Part shown: positions 28,767 to 38,333 of the stretch, one piece after another | How the letters are laid out: the number at the start of each line of letters is the position of its first letter | Numbering within the stretch: the stretch's first letter is position 1 | NCBI RefSeq assembly: GCF_000826545.1 | Contig: NZ_CDME01000008.1 | Location: forward strand, 434,001 to 498,000 | Reading direction: 5' to 3' | Source: Kibdelosporangium sp. MJ126-NF4 | GTDB taxonomy: Bacteria > Actinomycetota > Actinomycetes > Mycobacteriales > Pseudonocardiaceae | DNA length: 64,000 nucleotides | Program-made: the position numbers and the translations under genes | Notes under the pieces: model-generated | What the model was told of the DNA's origin: nothing | The model's input: only the letters and a program-made list of their open reading frames with translations | Database searches by the model: none

Positions 28767-29564
28767 ATGACTCCCCCCACCACGAAGAGGTCGAAGACAC
28801 CAGGTGTGGCCGCGCTGCGCCAGGTTGGCCGGATCTCGACGCTCGCATGGGAGGTGCTGCGGTCGATCCCGAAGCGGCCCTTCCAGTTCCGCGAGTTCAT
28901 CCAGCAGTGCTGGTTCTTCGCCAGTGTCACGATCCTGCCGACGGCACTGGTCGCGATCCCGTTCGGCGCGGTGATCGCGCTGCAACTCGGTTCGTTGACG
29001 CAGCAGATCGGTGCGCAGTCGTTCACCGGCGCGGCCAGCGCACTGGCGATCGTCCAACAGGCGAGCCCGCTGATCACGGCGCTGCTGGTGGCGGGCGCAG
29101 GCGGGTCGGCGGTCTGCGCGGACATCGGCGCCCGCAAGATCCGCGAGGAGATCGACGCGCTGGAAGTGCTCGGCGTGTCACCCGTGCAGCGTCTGATCGT
29201 GCCGAGGGTGCTGGCCGCGATGGTGGTGGCCGTGCTGCTCAACGGCCTGGTCAGCGTGGTCGGCACGATGGGCGGCTACTTCTTCAACGTGATCATGCAG
29301 GGCGGCACACCGGGCGCGTATCTCGCCAGCTTCAACGCGCTCGCACAACTGCCGGACCTCTGGATCAGCGAGATCAAGGCGCTGCTGTACGGGTTCGTCG
29401 CCGGTGTCATCGCGGCCTACCGGGGGCTCAACCCGGCGGCCGGGCCGAAAGGCGTCGGTGACGCCGTCAACCAGGCCGTGGTGATCACGTTCCTGTTGCT
29501 GTTCCTGATCAACGTCGTGCTGACCGGAATCTACCTGCGGATCGTGCCGCCGAAGGGCTTCTGA
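28767..29564 (+). CDS. yrbE4A: Mce4 permease subunit YrbE4A
   Basis: 265 residues, MlaE/YrbE permease with about five to six membrane spans. The conserved EExDAL loop appears as ARKIREEIDALEVLGV, where the permease contacts its ATPase. With YrbE4B it forms the inner-membrane channel of the Mce4 sterol importer; the MceG ATPase is not encoded in this window. The ATG at 28767 starts 7 bp after the SDR gene, so the transporter shares the hsd4A transcript. Confidence 0.9.
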   Translation: MTPPTTKRSKTPGVAALRQVGRISTLAWEVLRSIPKRPFQFREFIQQCWFFASVTILPTALVAIPFGAVIALQLGSLTQQIGAQSFTGAASALAIVQQASPLITALLVAGAGGSAVCADIGARKIREEIDALEVLGVSPVQRLIVPRVLAAMVVAVLLNGLVSVVGTMGGYFFNVIMQGGTPGAYLASFNALAQLPDLWISEIKALLYGFVAGVIAAYRGLNPAAGPKGVGDAVNQAVVITFLLLFLINVVLTGIYLRIVPPKGF

Positions 29565-30424
29565 TGACGGCAGTGCGACCACGGGACCAGGAGCCGCGCG
29601 GAGCGATCCTCGACATCGCCGCGCGGCCGTTCGACGGGCTTGAGCGCCTGGGCAGGCAGTTGTCCTTCTACACCAGGGCGTTGCTGTGGGCGCCGCGCAC
29701 GCTGCGGCGCTACTCCAGGGAGGTCCTGCGCCTGCTGACCGAGGTCAGCTTCGGCACCGGCGCGCTGGCGGTCATCGGCGGCACGCTCGGCGTGATGATC
29801 GGGATGACGCTGTTCACCGGCACGATCGTCGGACTGCAGGGCTATTCGTCGCTCAACCAGCTGGGAACCGGCGCGCTGACCGGCTTCCTGTCGGCGTACT
29901 TCAACACCCGTGAGGTCGCGCCGCTCTCCGCGGGGCTGGCGTTGTCGGCGACGGTCGGCTGCGGGTTCACCGCGCAGCTGGGCGCGATGCGGATCTCCGA
30001 GGAGATCGACGCGCTCGAGACGATGGCCGTGCCCAGCATGCCCTACCTGGTGACCACCAGGGTGCTCGCCGGGATCGCCGCGGTGATCCCGCTGTACGCG
30101 GTCGGCCTGCTGTCGTCCTATCTGGCCTCCCGCGCCGTGACCGTCTACTTCTACGGCCAGTCCGCGGGCACCTACGACCACTACTTCCACCTGTTCCTGC
30201 CGCCCGAGGACGTGCTCTGGTCGTTCCTCAAGGTGATCGTGTTCAGCGTGGTCGTGATCCTGACGCACTGCTACTACGGCTACACCGCGTCCGGCGGACC
30301 GGCCGGGGTCGGCATCGCGGTCGGCCGCGCGGTGCGCGCCGCGATCGTCATGCTGTCCATCTTGGACTTCTTCCTCAGCCTGGCGATCTGGGGATCGACG
30401 ACGACCGTACGGATATCCGGATGA
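29564..30424 (+). CDS. yrbE4B: Mce4 permease subunit YrbE4B
   Basis: 286 residues, second MlaE-type permease: LGAMRISEEIDALETMAVPSM carries the ATPase-contact loop, and hydrophobic spans follow to the C-terminus. Starts by TGATG overlap with yrbE4A and overlaps mce4A at its own stop. Works as heterodimer with YrbE4A in sterol uptake. Confidence 0.9.
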   Translation: MTAVRPRDQEPRGAILDIAARPFDGLERLGRQLSFYTRALLWAPRTLRRYSREVLRLLTEVSFGTGALAVIGGTLGVMIGMTLFTGTIVGLQGYSSLNQLGTGALTGFLSAYFNTREVAPLSAGLALSATVGCGFTAQLGAMRISEEIDALETMAVPSMPYLVTTRVLAGIAAVIPLYAVGLLSSYLASRAVTVYFYGQSAGTYDHYFHLFLPPEDVLWSFLKVIVFSVVVILTHCYYGYTASGGPAGVGIAVGRAVRAAIVMLSILDFFLSLAIWGSTTTVRISG

Positions 30425-31734
30425 TGGCCCGGCTGCGTTACCACCTGCTGGGGCTGGTGTTCCTGGTGATCATCGCGCTGTTCCTCGCGCTGACCATTGC
30501 CGGGTACCGCAAGGCCTTCACACCGGTGGTGACGGTCAGCCTGAACACCGACAACGTCGGCAACCAGATGCGCGAGGGCGCGGACGTCAAGGTCCGCGGC
30601 ATGATTGTCGGCGAGGTCCGCACGATCCGGGCGATGGGCGACCACGCCGAGCTGGGGCTGGCGCTGCAGCCGGACAAGATCGACGTGATCCCCGCGAACG
30701 TCTCCGCCCGCCTGCTGCCCAAGACGCTGTTCGGTGAGCGCTATGTCGCTCTGCAGGTGCCGACGCAGCCCGAGGCCAAGCGCTTGGTCGAGGGCTCGGT
30801 CATCCCGCAGGACCGCAGCTCGTCGGCGATCGAGCTGGAACGCGTGCTGAACAACGTACTGCCGGTGCTGCAGGCCGTGCAGCCGGAGAAGCTGGCGATG
30901 ACGCTGAACTCGATCTCCACCGCGCTGCAGGGCCGCGGCGAGCAGCTCGGCCGGACACTGGTCCAGCTCAACGACTACCTCAAGCAGATCAACCCGTCGC
31001 TGCCCGACCTGACCGCCGACATCCAAGCGCTTGCTTCGGTTTCCGGAACCGTCAACCAGGCCGCGCCGGACCTGCTGCAGGCGCTGTCGGACCTGACCAC
31101 CACGACGAGAACGATCGTGGACGAGCAGGCGAACCTGCGTGAGCTGTTCGGCTCGGTCACCAACGCGTCGGTCGACCTCGGCAACTTCGTCCAGGTCAAC
31201 AAGAACAACCTGATCAACCTGGTGGTCACGTCCCGTCCCACGCTCGACGTGCTGGCCAGGTACGCGCCGGAGTACCCGTGCATGCTCGGCCAGATCGCCG
31301 ACCGCGTGCCCGCGGCCGAGGCGGCGTTCGGCAAGGGCCAGCCGCACCCGAACATGATGCGCGTGACGCTGGAGTTCACCGGCAACCGCGGCAAGTACCT
31401 GCCCGGCGTGGACACTCCGCGCTTCGACGACAAGCGCGGCCCACGCTGCTACGAACAGGTCAAGCTGCCCGCGGTGTTCCCGCAGTACCCGCCGGGCGGG
31501 CCGATCAGGGACGGGTCGGTGAAGCCACCACCGCCGAAGAACTCCGCCGCGACGGGGATCATCCCCGGGTCGACCTCGCCGCAGGCAGCCGGTGTGGAGA
31601 ACACACCGCAGGAGCTGGACATGGTGACAGTGCTGCTGGCACAGAAGGTGCACATGAGCCCGCAGGACGTGCCCCGGTGGACCAGTTTCCTGATGGCGCC
31701 GGTGTACCGGGGAGCGGAGGTGACTGTCGAATGA
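30421..31734 (+). CDS. mce4A: Mce4A sterol-transport protein
   Basis: 437 residues. One N-terminal membrane helix (about 7-27), an MCE/MlaD beta-barrel domain around residues 38-115 (VSLNTDNVGNQMREGADVKVRGMIVGEVRTI), a long helical region and a proline-rich C-terminus. MCE proteins of the operon form a hexameric tunnel through the cell envelope that carries sterols to YrbE4AB. The ATG overlaps the yrbE4B stop. Confidence 0.88.
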   Translation: MMARLRYHLLGLVFLVIIALFLALTIAGYRKAFTPVVTVSLNTDNVGNQMREGADVKVRGMIVGEVRTIRAMGDHAELGLALQPDKIDVIPANVSARLLPKTLFGERYVALQVPTQPEAKRLVEGSVIPQDRSSSAIELERVLNNVLPVLQAVQPEKLAMTLNSISTALQGRGEQLGRTLVQLNDYLKQINPSLPDLTADIQALASVSGTVNQAAPDLLQALSDLTTTTRTIVDEQANLRELFGSVTNASVDLGNFVQVNKNNLINLVVTSRPTLDVLARYAPEYPCMLGQIADRVPAAEAAFGKGQPHPNMMRVTLEFTGNRGKYLPGVDTPRFDDKRGPRCYEQVKLPAVFPQYPPGGPIRDGSVKPPPPKNSAATGIIPGSTSPQAAGVENTPQELDMVTVLLAQKVHMSPQDVPRWTSFLMAPVYRGAEVTVE

Positions 31735-32762
31735 GGAACGTCGCCGGGCCGATCATCAAGATGGCCGTGTTCGCGGTCGTCACCATCACGTTGACCGCGC
31801 TGCTCGGTGCCACGATCGCGAACAGCAACTTCGGCACGACGTCGGCCTACCGCGCCCGGTTCGCCGACGCGTCCGGCCTGAAGGCCGGTGACGACGTGCG
31901 GATCCTCGGGGTGAAGGTGGGAACGGTCGACTCGCTGTCGGTCGTCGACGACAAGTACGCGGAGGTCCGGTTCGACATCGACGCGGGCAGGCGGCTGCCC
32001 GCATCGGCCACCGCGACGATCAAGTTCCGCAACCTGGTCGGCCAGCGGTACCTGGCGCTCGGCACCGGAACCGGCAGCTCCGCCCTGCTGGCCCCGGGCG
32101 GCACGATCCCGGTCGAACGCACCAAACCGGCATTGAACCTGACCGTGCTGTTCAACGGGTTCCAGCCGTTGTTCCAGGCGCTGAAACCCGAGGACGTCAA
32201 CAAGCTCGCCTTCGAGATCATCCAGGTCCTGCAGGGCGAGGGCGGAACGGTGGACGCGATCCTGCGGCACACCGCGACGCTGACGTCCACCATCGCGGGC
32301 CGTGACAAGGTGATCGGCGACCTGGTCGACAACCTCAACAACGTCCTCACCACGGTCAACGGCCGAACAGACCAGGTATCGGACCTGATACTGAGCCTGC
32401 AACAACTCGTGTCGGGCCTGTCCGCGGACCGCCAGCCGATCGGTGAGGCTGTGTCCGCGCTCGGCGCGCTCACCGACACCACAGCGGGGCTGCTGAGCCA
32501 GGCGAGGCCCTCGCTCAAGCAGGACATCGGACTGCTCGGCTCGCTGTCGGAGAACCTGAACAAACAGGAGCCACTGCTCGACGGAATGCTCAAGGGCCTG
32601 GAGAACCGCGCCGACACCTTCACCCGTACGGTCAGCTACGGCAGCTGGCTGAACTTCTACCTGTGCCGGATGTCCGGCACCGTCGGCATCGCCGGGCTGA
32701 ACCTGCAGATGTCGCTGCTGCCCGTGCCGACGACCCAGATGCCGGAGAGGTGCGGCCAGTGA
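31731..32762 (+). CDS. mce4B: Mce4B sterol-transport protein
   Basis: 343 residues with an N-terminal membrane helix, an MCE domain (YRARFADASGLKAGDDVRIL, then VGQRYLALG) and a helical C-terminal part ending in two cysteines. It is the shortest type of MCE subunit together with Mce4C, lacking an extended tail. ATGA-type overlap with mce4A; its own stop overlaps the GTG of mce4C. Confidence 0.88.
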   Translation: MRNVAGPIIKMAVFAVVTITLTALLGATIANSNFGTTSAYRARFADASGLKAGDDVRILGVKVGTVDSLSVVDDKYAEVRFDIDAGRRLPASATATIKFRNLVGQRYLALGTGTGSSALLAPGGTIPVERTKPALNLTVLFNGFQPLFQALKPEDVNKLAFEIIQVLQGEGGTVDAILRHTATLTSTIAGRDKVIGDLVDNLNNVLTTVNGRTDQVSDLILSLQQLVSGLSADRQPIGEAVSALGALTDTTAGLLSQARPSLKQDIGLLGSLSENLNKQEPLLDGMLKGLENRADTFTRTVSYGSWLNFYLCRMSGTVGIAGLNLQMSLLPVPTTQMPERCGQ

Positions 32763-33790
32763 AGCCTCTCAAGGAACGCAACCAGGCGACCGTCGGCGCC
32801 GCGACACTGGCGCTGATCGTGTTGTCCTCCCTGGCGGTGTTCTTCTCCGACGACCTGCCGATCATCGGCACCGGCACGACGTACTCCGCGTACTTCAGCG
32901 AGGCGGCGGGGCTCGCCGACAGCAACGAGGTGCAGATCGCGGGTGTGAAGGTCGGCGAAGTGTCCACAGTGGTGCTCGCGGGCAACCAGGTCCGGGTGCG
33001 GTTCAAGGTCCGCGACGTCCGGCTCGGCGACCAGACGAAGGCGGCGATCGGCATCAAGACCCTGCTCGGCGAGAAGTACCTCTCGCTGGAACCGGGCGGC
33101 ACCGGCGCGCAGGACCCGGGCGAGACCATTCCCCGCACGCGCACCACCACACCGTTCGACGTGAACACCGCGCTGGGCGAGCTGAGCAAGACCGTGGACA
33201 ACCTCGACACGACGAAGCTGGCGGAGAGCTTCAAGGCGGTCTCCGACACGTTCAAGGACACACCGGAGCACATGCGCGGCGCGCTCGACGGTCTGTCGGC
33301 GTTGTCGAAGACGATCTCCACACGCGACAAGGCGCTCGCGGAGCTGCTCGCCAACACCGGCAAGGTCTCCGGCACGCTGGCCGCCCGCAACGACCAGATC
33401 GTCAAGCTGATCACCGACGGAAACCTTCTGCTCGCCGAGATCCAGCGCCGCAAGGACGCGATCAACCAGCTGCTCAGGGGAACACGCGACCTGGCCAACG
33501 AGCTGCGCGGCCTGGTCGACGACAACCGGACCCAGCTCAAACCCACCCTGCAACAGCTGGAGAAGGTGACAGCGATGTTGCAACGCAACCAGGACAACCT
33601 GAGCCGTGGGCTCGCCGCGCTCGCTCCGTTCGTCCGGATCTCCACCAACACCACCGCCAACGGCCGCTGGTTCGAGGGCTACCTGTGCGGGCTGCTGCCG
33701 CCGTACATCAACCTCGGGCCCGGCAAGACGAACGGACTGACGATCAACCCGGACGGCTGCCTGCCGCCGATCTCCGGAGGTGGCCGATGA
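32759..33790 (+). CDS. mce4C: Mce4C sterol-transport protein
   Basis: 343 residues. N-terminal helix, MCE domain (YSAYFSEAAGLADSNEVQIAGVKVGEV and LLGEKYLSLEPGG) and coiled-coil rich helical region. GTG start at 32759 overlaps the mce4B stop (GTGA); a longer in-frame version would run inside mce4B. Ends in overlap with mce4D. Confidence 0.88.
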   Translation: MKPLKERNQATVGAATLALIVLSSLAVFFSDDLPIIGTGTTYSAYFSEAAGLADSNEVQIAGVKVGEVSTVVLAGNQVRVRFKVRDVRLGDQTKAAIGIKTLLGEKYLSLEPGGTGAQDPGETIPRTRTTTPFDVNTALGELSKTVDNLDTTKLAESFKAVSDTFKDTPEHMRGALDGLSALSKTISTRDKALAELLANTGKVSGTLAARNDQIVKLITDGNLLLAEIQRRKDAINQLLRGTRDLANELRGLVDDNRTQLKPTLQQLEKVTAMLQRNQDNLSRGLAALAPFVRISTNTTANGRWFEGYLCGLLPPYINLGPGKTNGLTINPDGCLPPISGGGR

Positions 33791-34965
33791 CACTGCGGAC
33801 CCAGCGTCAGCTCGACGCCGCCAGGGTGGTCGCGATCGCCTGTGTGCTCGGCCTGGTCCTGGCAGGCGGGATCTGGTGGCTGCTGCGGGCACCGAGCGGG
33901 ATGCGCGTGACGGCGTACTTCGACAAGACGGTCGGCGTGTACTCGGGGTCGGCGGTCCGCGTGCTCGGCGTCCCGGTTGGCGAGATCGTCGACGTCCAGC
34001 CGCAGGGCGAGCAGGTCAAGGTCGAGATGCTGCTGGACTCCGGCATCCAGGTGCCCGCGTCGGCGAAAGCGGTCATCGTCGCGCCCTCGCTGGTCAGCGA
34101 CCGGTACGTGCAGCTGGCGCCCGCCTACACCGACGGCCCGACGATGGCGTCCGGCGCGGTCATCCAGCGCGCCGACACCGCCATGCCGGTCGAACTGGAC
34201 GACCTCTACGCCAGCGTGAACAAGCTGAGCACGGACCTCGGGCCCAACGGCGCCAACAAGGACGGTGCCGTCTCCGACCTGCTGGACACGCTGGCGGGAA
34301 CGCTGAAAGGCAACGGGCAGAACCTCAACAACACGGTCCGGCAACTCGCGGCGGCCGCGAACACGCTCGCAGGCTCCAAGGAGAACCTGTTCGCCACCGT
34401 GGACAATCTCAGCAAGTTCACCAAGGCACTGGCCGACAACGACAAAGCCGTGCACGAGTTCTACGGGCGGCTCGCCGACGTCAGCACGTTCCTCGCCGAC
34501 GACCGTGAGGAGGTCGGCGAGGCGCTGAGTTCGCTCGCGGTCTCGCTCGGCGAGGTGAAGTCGTTCGTCGCGGAGAACAAGGACCTACTGGCGTCCAATG
34601 TGGAGAAACTGACCGGGGTGACCAAGGCGCTGGTCGACCAGCGCGGCGCGATCGCCGAGATCCTGGACGTGGCCCCGGTCGGCGCCACCAACCTGATCAA
34701 CTCCTACGACGCGGCGTCGGGCTCGATCGGTGTCCGCGCGGACCTCAACGAGTTCACCCACCCGCCGATCCTGATGGTGTGCCGCCTGATCGAACAGGGC
34801 ACGCCGAAGGCGATCCCCGCGACGCTGAGCGACGTCTGCAAATCGTTGGCGCCTGTGCTGGACGGCACGCTGAAGCTGCCGACCGTCGCGGAAACGCTGA
34901 CCGCGCTGCAGAACGGGACGCTGCCGCCGCTTCCGGTGCCGTTGCTTGAGGTGTTGCGCAAATGA
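33787..34965 (+). CDS. mce4D: Mce4D sterol-transport protein
   Basis: 392 residues. Membrane helix near 15-33, MCE domain (VTAYFDKTVGVYSGSAVRVLGVPVGEI), then a long helical part. In mycobacteria Mce4D is longer; here the usual proline-rich tail is short (GTLPPLPVPLLEVLRK). ATG overlaps the mce4C stop and the mce4E start overlaps its stop. Confidence 0.87.
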   Translation: MTLRTQRQLDAARVVAIACVLGLVLAGGIWWLLRAPSGMRVTAYFDKTVGVYSGSAVRVLGVPVGEIVDVQPQGEQVKVEMLLDSGIQVPASAKAVIVAPSLVSDRYVQLAPAYTDGPTMASGAVIQRADTAMPVELDDLYASVNKLSTDLGPNGANKDGAVSDLLDTLAGTLKGNGQNLNNTVRQLAAAANTLAGSKENLFATVDNLSKFTKALADNDKAVHEFYGRLADVSTFLADDREEVGEALSSLAVSLGEVKSFVAENKDLLASNVEKLTGVTKALVDQRGAIAEILDVAPVGATNLINSYDAASGSIGVRADLNEFTHPPILMVCRLIEQGTPKAIPATLSDVCKSLAPVLDGTLKLPTVAETLTALQNGTLPPLPVPLLEVLRK

Positions 34966-36134
34966 GACGCCTCGGCGTGGTTCTGGTCGCTCTCGTGCTC
35001 GCGGGTTGTACCGAGGGCGGGTTCGGCGGGCTGTACAACACCCCGCTGCCGGGCGGCGCGGATGTCGGGGACCACCCCTTCCAGGTCACCGCGCAGTTCG
35101 GGGACGTGCTGGATCTCGTCCCGCAGGCCAGTGTGAAGGTCAACGACGTGTCCGTCGGCCGGGTCTCGAAGATCGAGCTCACTGCGGACAACAAGATGGC
35201 GCTGGTGACGCTCGTGGTCAACGGCTCGGTGGCGCTGCCGTCGAACGCCGGTGCCGAGCTGCGCCAGTCGAGCCTGCTCGGCGAGAAGTACGTCCAGCTG
35301 CGCCAGCCCGTCGGCGAACCGCCACAGGGCCAGTTGACCGACGGCGCGGTCGTCCCGCTGGCCAGGACGAACCGCAATCCCGAGGTCGAAGAGGTCCTGG
35401 GCGCGCTGTCGATGCTGCTCAACGGCGGCGGCGTGGAACAGCTGCGGACCATCGTCGGCGAGCTGAACAACGCGCTCTCGGGCAACGAGACACAGATCCG
35501 CGAGCTGCTGACCAACGTGAAGACGCTGGTGTCGACATTGGACGGTCAACGCGACAACATCGTGCGGGCGATCGATGGTCTGGCCAAGCTGTCGGGCACG
35601 CTCGTCGGGCAGACCGGCAACCTCACCAACGCGCTGGACAACCTGTCGCCCGGGTTGAAGGTCCTCGAACAGCAACGCGGGCAGCTGACCGGCATGCTCA
35701 CCGCGCTGGACACGTTGTCGGACGTCGCCGTGGACACGGTGAACCGCAGCAAGACCGATCTGATCGCGGACCTCAAGCTGCTCGAACCGACGCTGCGCAA
35801 ACTCGTCGAGACCGGGGACAAGCTCCCGGTCGCACTGGACTACCTGGTCACCTACCCGTACCCGTCCTACGCGGTCAACGCCGTGCGCGGGGACTACTTC
35901 AACGTGGACGCGAAGCTCAGCCTCGACTTCACCGAGATGATCAACAACCTGTCCAACTCGGGGCAGACCCTGCTGGCGCCACCTGGCAAGCCGTATGGTG
36001 ACAACACCGGCCCGCTGCCGTTGCCGATTCCCGTGCCGATCATCCCGGATCTGATCCCCAAGAACGCTACGCCACAACCAGGTCAGGGCGGCGTGCTCGG
36101 CGGGTTGCTCGGGACGCTGCTGGGAGGTGGATGA
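34962..36134 (+). CDS. mce4E: Mce4E lipoprotein (LprN-type)
   Basis: 390 residues. The signal peptide ends in a lipobox LVLAGC with Cys16, the hallmark of the E subunit of actinobacterial mce operons. MCE domain follows (TAQFGDVLDLVPQASVKVNDVSVGRV, LLGEKYVQL). The tail is Pro/Gly-rich. It anchors the transport tunnel by a lipid. Fourth-base overlaps link it to mce4D and mce4F. Confidence 0.9.
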   Translation: MRRLGVVLVALVLAGCTEGGFGGLYNTPLPGGADVGDHPFQVTAQFGDVLDLVPQASVKVNDVSVGRVSKIELTADNKMALVTLVVNGSVALPSNAGAELRQSSLLGEKYVQLRQPVGEPPQGQLTDGAVVPLARTNRNPEVEEVLGALSMLLNGGGVEQLRTIVGELNNALSGNETQIRELLTNVKTLVSTLDGQRDNIVRAIDGLAKLSGTLVGQTGNLTNALDNLSPGLKVLEQQRGQLTGMLTALDTLSDVAVDTVNRSKTDLIADLKLLEPTLRKLVETGDKLPVALDYLVTYPYPSYAVNAVRGDYFNVDAKLSLDFTEMINNLSNSGQTLLAPPGKPYGDNTGPLPLPIPVPIIPDLIPKNATPQPGQGGVLGGLLGTLLGGG

Positions 36135-37360
36135 TGCTCACCAGGGGCGTCAGGTTCAGGATCATCGCGTTCGTCATGATCGCCGTGGTGGCCGTGACGT
36201 ACGCCGGAGCCCGGTATGCGGGGCTGGACCGGTTGTTCGGCGCCAGCGGGTATGTGGTGACCGTGCAGTTGCCCGACTCGGGCGGGATCTTCACCAACGC
36301 CGAGGTCACCTACCGTGGTGTGACCGTGGGACGGGTCGGCGAGTTGCACCTGGTCGACCGTGGTGTGAACGTCGACCTGGTGCTGGAGTCCGGGAGCACG
36401 ATCCCCGCGGACACCAAGGCCGTGGTGGCCAACCGGTCCGCGATCGGCGAACAGTACGTCGACCTGCGACCCACTCGCGACGGTGAGCCGTACCTGGCCA
36501 ACGGGTCGGTGATTGCCCAGGACCGCACGAGCATCCCACCTGCGACCGACACCATGCTGTCCAATCTGGACAGTCTGGTGCGGAGTGTGCCGGTGGACTC
36601 GCTGCGGACCGTGGTCGACGAGTTGAACACCGCCTTCGCCGGGACGGGCAAGGACCTGCAGTCGCTGTTGGACTCGGCTGGGCAGTTCACGGCCACCGCG
36701 ACCCAGCATCTGCCCCAGACGACCAGCCTGCTCAGCACCGGCCGGACAGTGCTGGAACGCCAGCAGGCCGACGCCCAGAAGCTGATCGCGTTCAGCTCGG
36801 GCCTGCGCAAGCTCTCCGAGCAGCTCAAGACCTCGGATCCGGACCTGCGCAAGCTGATCGAGGTCACCCCTGGCGTGGCCAACCAGGTGGTGGACGTGCT
36901 GCGCACGTCAGGGCCGGACCTGGGGGTGGTGTTCGCGAACCTGCTGACCACCACGACGATCACGACAAGCCGGACAGCTGCGATCGAGCAGTTCATGGTC
37001 GCCTACCCGGTGATTTCCGCGTTCACCCCGAGCACAGCCCCGGACGGAACCGGACACCTCGGCATCATGCTCAACTTCTTCGACCCACCGCCGTGTGTGA
37101 AGGGCTACGAGGGGACCAAGCAGCGCAACGCCAGCCAGACCGACCCCGTTCCGGTGAATCGCAACGCCTACTGCGCCGAGCCACCGAACAGCCCGATCGG
37201 CGTGCGCGGCTCGCAGAACGCGCCGTTCGCCGGTGTCCCCAAGCAGGTTTCGCCAGGGGGAACGCCCACCACGGCGCCTCGGCTGCCTGGGGTGCTCGGT
37301 CTCAACCGGGGTGGGGCCGGTTTGCAGAACATCGGCCAGGCGCTAGGTTTGCCCGGGTGA
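36131..37360 (+). CDS. mce4F: Mce4F sterol-transport protein
   Basis: 409 residues. N-terminal helix, MCE domain (VVTVQLPDSGGIFTNAEVTYRGVTVGRV, AIGEQYVDLRP), helical part and a Pro/Gly-rich tail. Two adjacent ATG codons (36131 and 36134) can serve as start; the first overlaps the mce4E stop. Last of the six MCE subunits. Confidence 0.88.
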   Translation: MMLTRGVRFRIIAFVMIAVVAVTYAGARYAGLDRLFGASGYVVTVQLPDSGGIFTNAEVTYRGVTVGRVGELHLVDRGVNVDLVLESGSTIPADTKAVVANRSAIGEQYVDLRPTRDGEPYLANGSVIAQDRTSIPPATDTMLSNLDSLVRSVPVDSLRTVVDELNTAFAGTGKDLQSLLDSAGQFTATATQHLPQTTSLLSTGRTVLERQQADAQKLIAFSSGLRKLSEQLKTSDPDLRKLIEVTPGVANQVVDVLRTSGPDLGVVFANLLTTTTITTSRTAAIEQFMVAYPVISAFTPSTAPDGTGHLGIMLNFFDPPPCVKGYEGTKQRNASQTDPVPVNRNAYCAEPPNSPIGVRGSQNAPFAGVPKQVSPGGTPTTAPRLPGVLGLNRGGAGLQNIGQALGLPG

Positions 37361-37845
37361 TCGGTCGAATCCTTGCTGTGGTGGCGGTGCTCGCTGTCGC
37401 GGCCGCCGGTTTCACGGGCTGGCGCTGGTGGCACTCGGCGAACAGCGCGGACGCGGACCTGGCGGCGCAGCGGGACAACGTGCTCGCGGTGGGCGAACGC
37501 CAGGTGGTCGAGCTGAACACAGTGGACTACCAACGACTGGACGCCGACTTCGACCGCTGGCGTGAGGCGGCGACAGGCCCGTTGCTGGACAGGCTCCAAC
37601 GCAACAGGGAAGCCGACCGGCAGACCGCGTTGACCTCGAAAACGGTTGCCAGCGCACAGGTTGTGAGCGCGGCCGTGACAAGCATCAACACCTACAACGG
37701 GACAGCGAATGTGATCGCTGCGGTGGCGGTGTCGGTGAGCCAGAACGGCGCTCAGCCGGTCGCCAGTGTCAGTCGTTGGGACTTGGACCTGATCAGGACC
37801 GCCACTGGGTGGAAGGTCGCTTCGCTTGAGGTGGTCGGGACGTGA
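37357..37845 (+). CDS. Mce-associated membrane protein Mas4A
   Basis: 162 residues: one N-terminal membrane helix (IGRILAVVAVLAVAAAGFTGW) and an extracellular domain ending in WDLDLIRTATGWKVASLEVV, the usual ending of Mas/VirB8-like proteins. GTG at 37357 overlaps the mce4F stop. Such proteins follow mce4F in all classical mce4 operons and are thought to stabilise the transport complex. Confidence 0.82.
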   Translation: MIGRILAVVAVLAVAAAGFTGWRWWHSANSADADLAAQRDNVLAVGERQVVELNTVDYQRLDADFDRWREAATGPLLDRLQRNREADRQTALTSKTVASAQVVSAAVTSINTYNGTANVIAAVAVSVSQNGAQPVASVSRWDLDLIRTATGWKVASLEVVGT

Positions 37846-38324
37846 AACCGACTGCTTCGGGTGTGTTCGCTGGTGTGATTGTGCTGTGCGTGTGTTTGAC
37901 CGTCTGGTTCACGATGGCACGTCCACGTGGGCCGGAGAACGTCGCGCTGGTGGACGTGGGCGCGACCAACGCCGTGACGGATCAGGTCGGGCGGGCTCTG
38001 CGGACAGTGTTCTCCTACGACCCGAGTCAGATGGACCGGACGTCCGTTGCCGCTCAGGACGTGTTGGTTGGCGCGGCGATCGAGCAGTACAACTCGCAGT
38101 TCCAGCAGGCCAAGAAGGAGGCCACGGAGAACAAGCAGGTGCTGACGACGGCGGTCAGGTCCATTGGTGTGATGGATCTGCGGCCCGATTCGGCACGGCT
38201 GCTGGTGTTCGTGGACCGCCAGCTTGTGAAGGGGGACAAGCACGAGTCCGGTGTGGGGCAGTTGCTGGTGAGTGCGGTGAAGGCCGGGGAGGTCTGGAAG
38301 ATCAGCGACATCCGGTTCCTCTGA
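37842..38324 (+). CDS. Mce-associated membrane protein Mas4B
   Basis: 160 residues: N-terminal membrane helix (SGVFAGVIVLCVCLTVWF) and a periplasmic-side domain ending in VKAGEVWKISDIRFL, again the Mas/VirB8-like pattern. GTG at 37842 overlaps the previous stop (GTGA). Last gene of the hsd4A-mce4 operon, 9 bp from the convergent tetR stop. Confidence 0.82.
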   Translation: MKPTASGVFAGVIVLCVCLTVWFTMARPRGPENVALVDVGATNAVTDQVGRALRTVFSYDPSQMDRTSVAAQDVLVGAAIEQYNSQFQQAKKEATENKQVLTTAVRSIGVMDLRPDSARLLVFVDRQLVKGDKHESGVGQLLVSAVKAGEVWKISDIRFL

Positions 38325-38333
38325 GAAACGTGG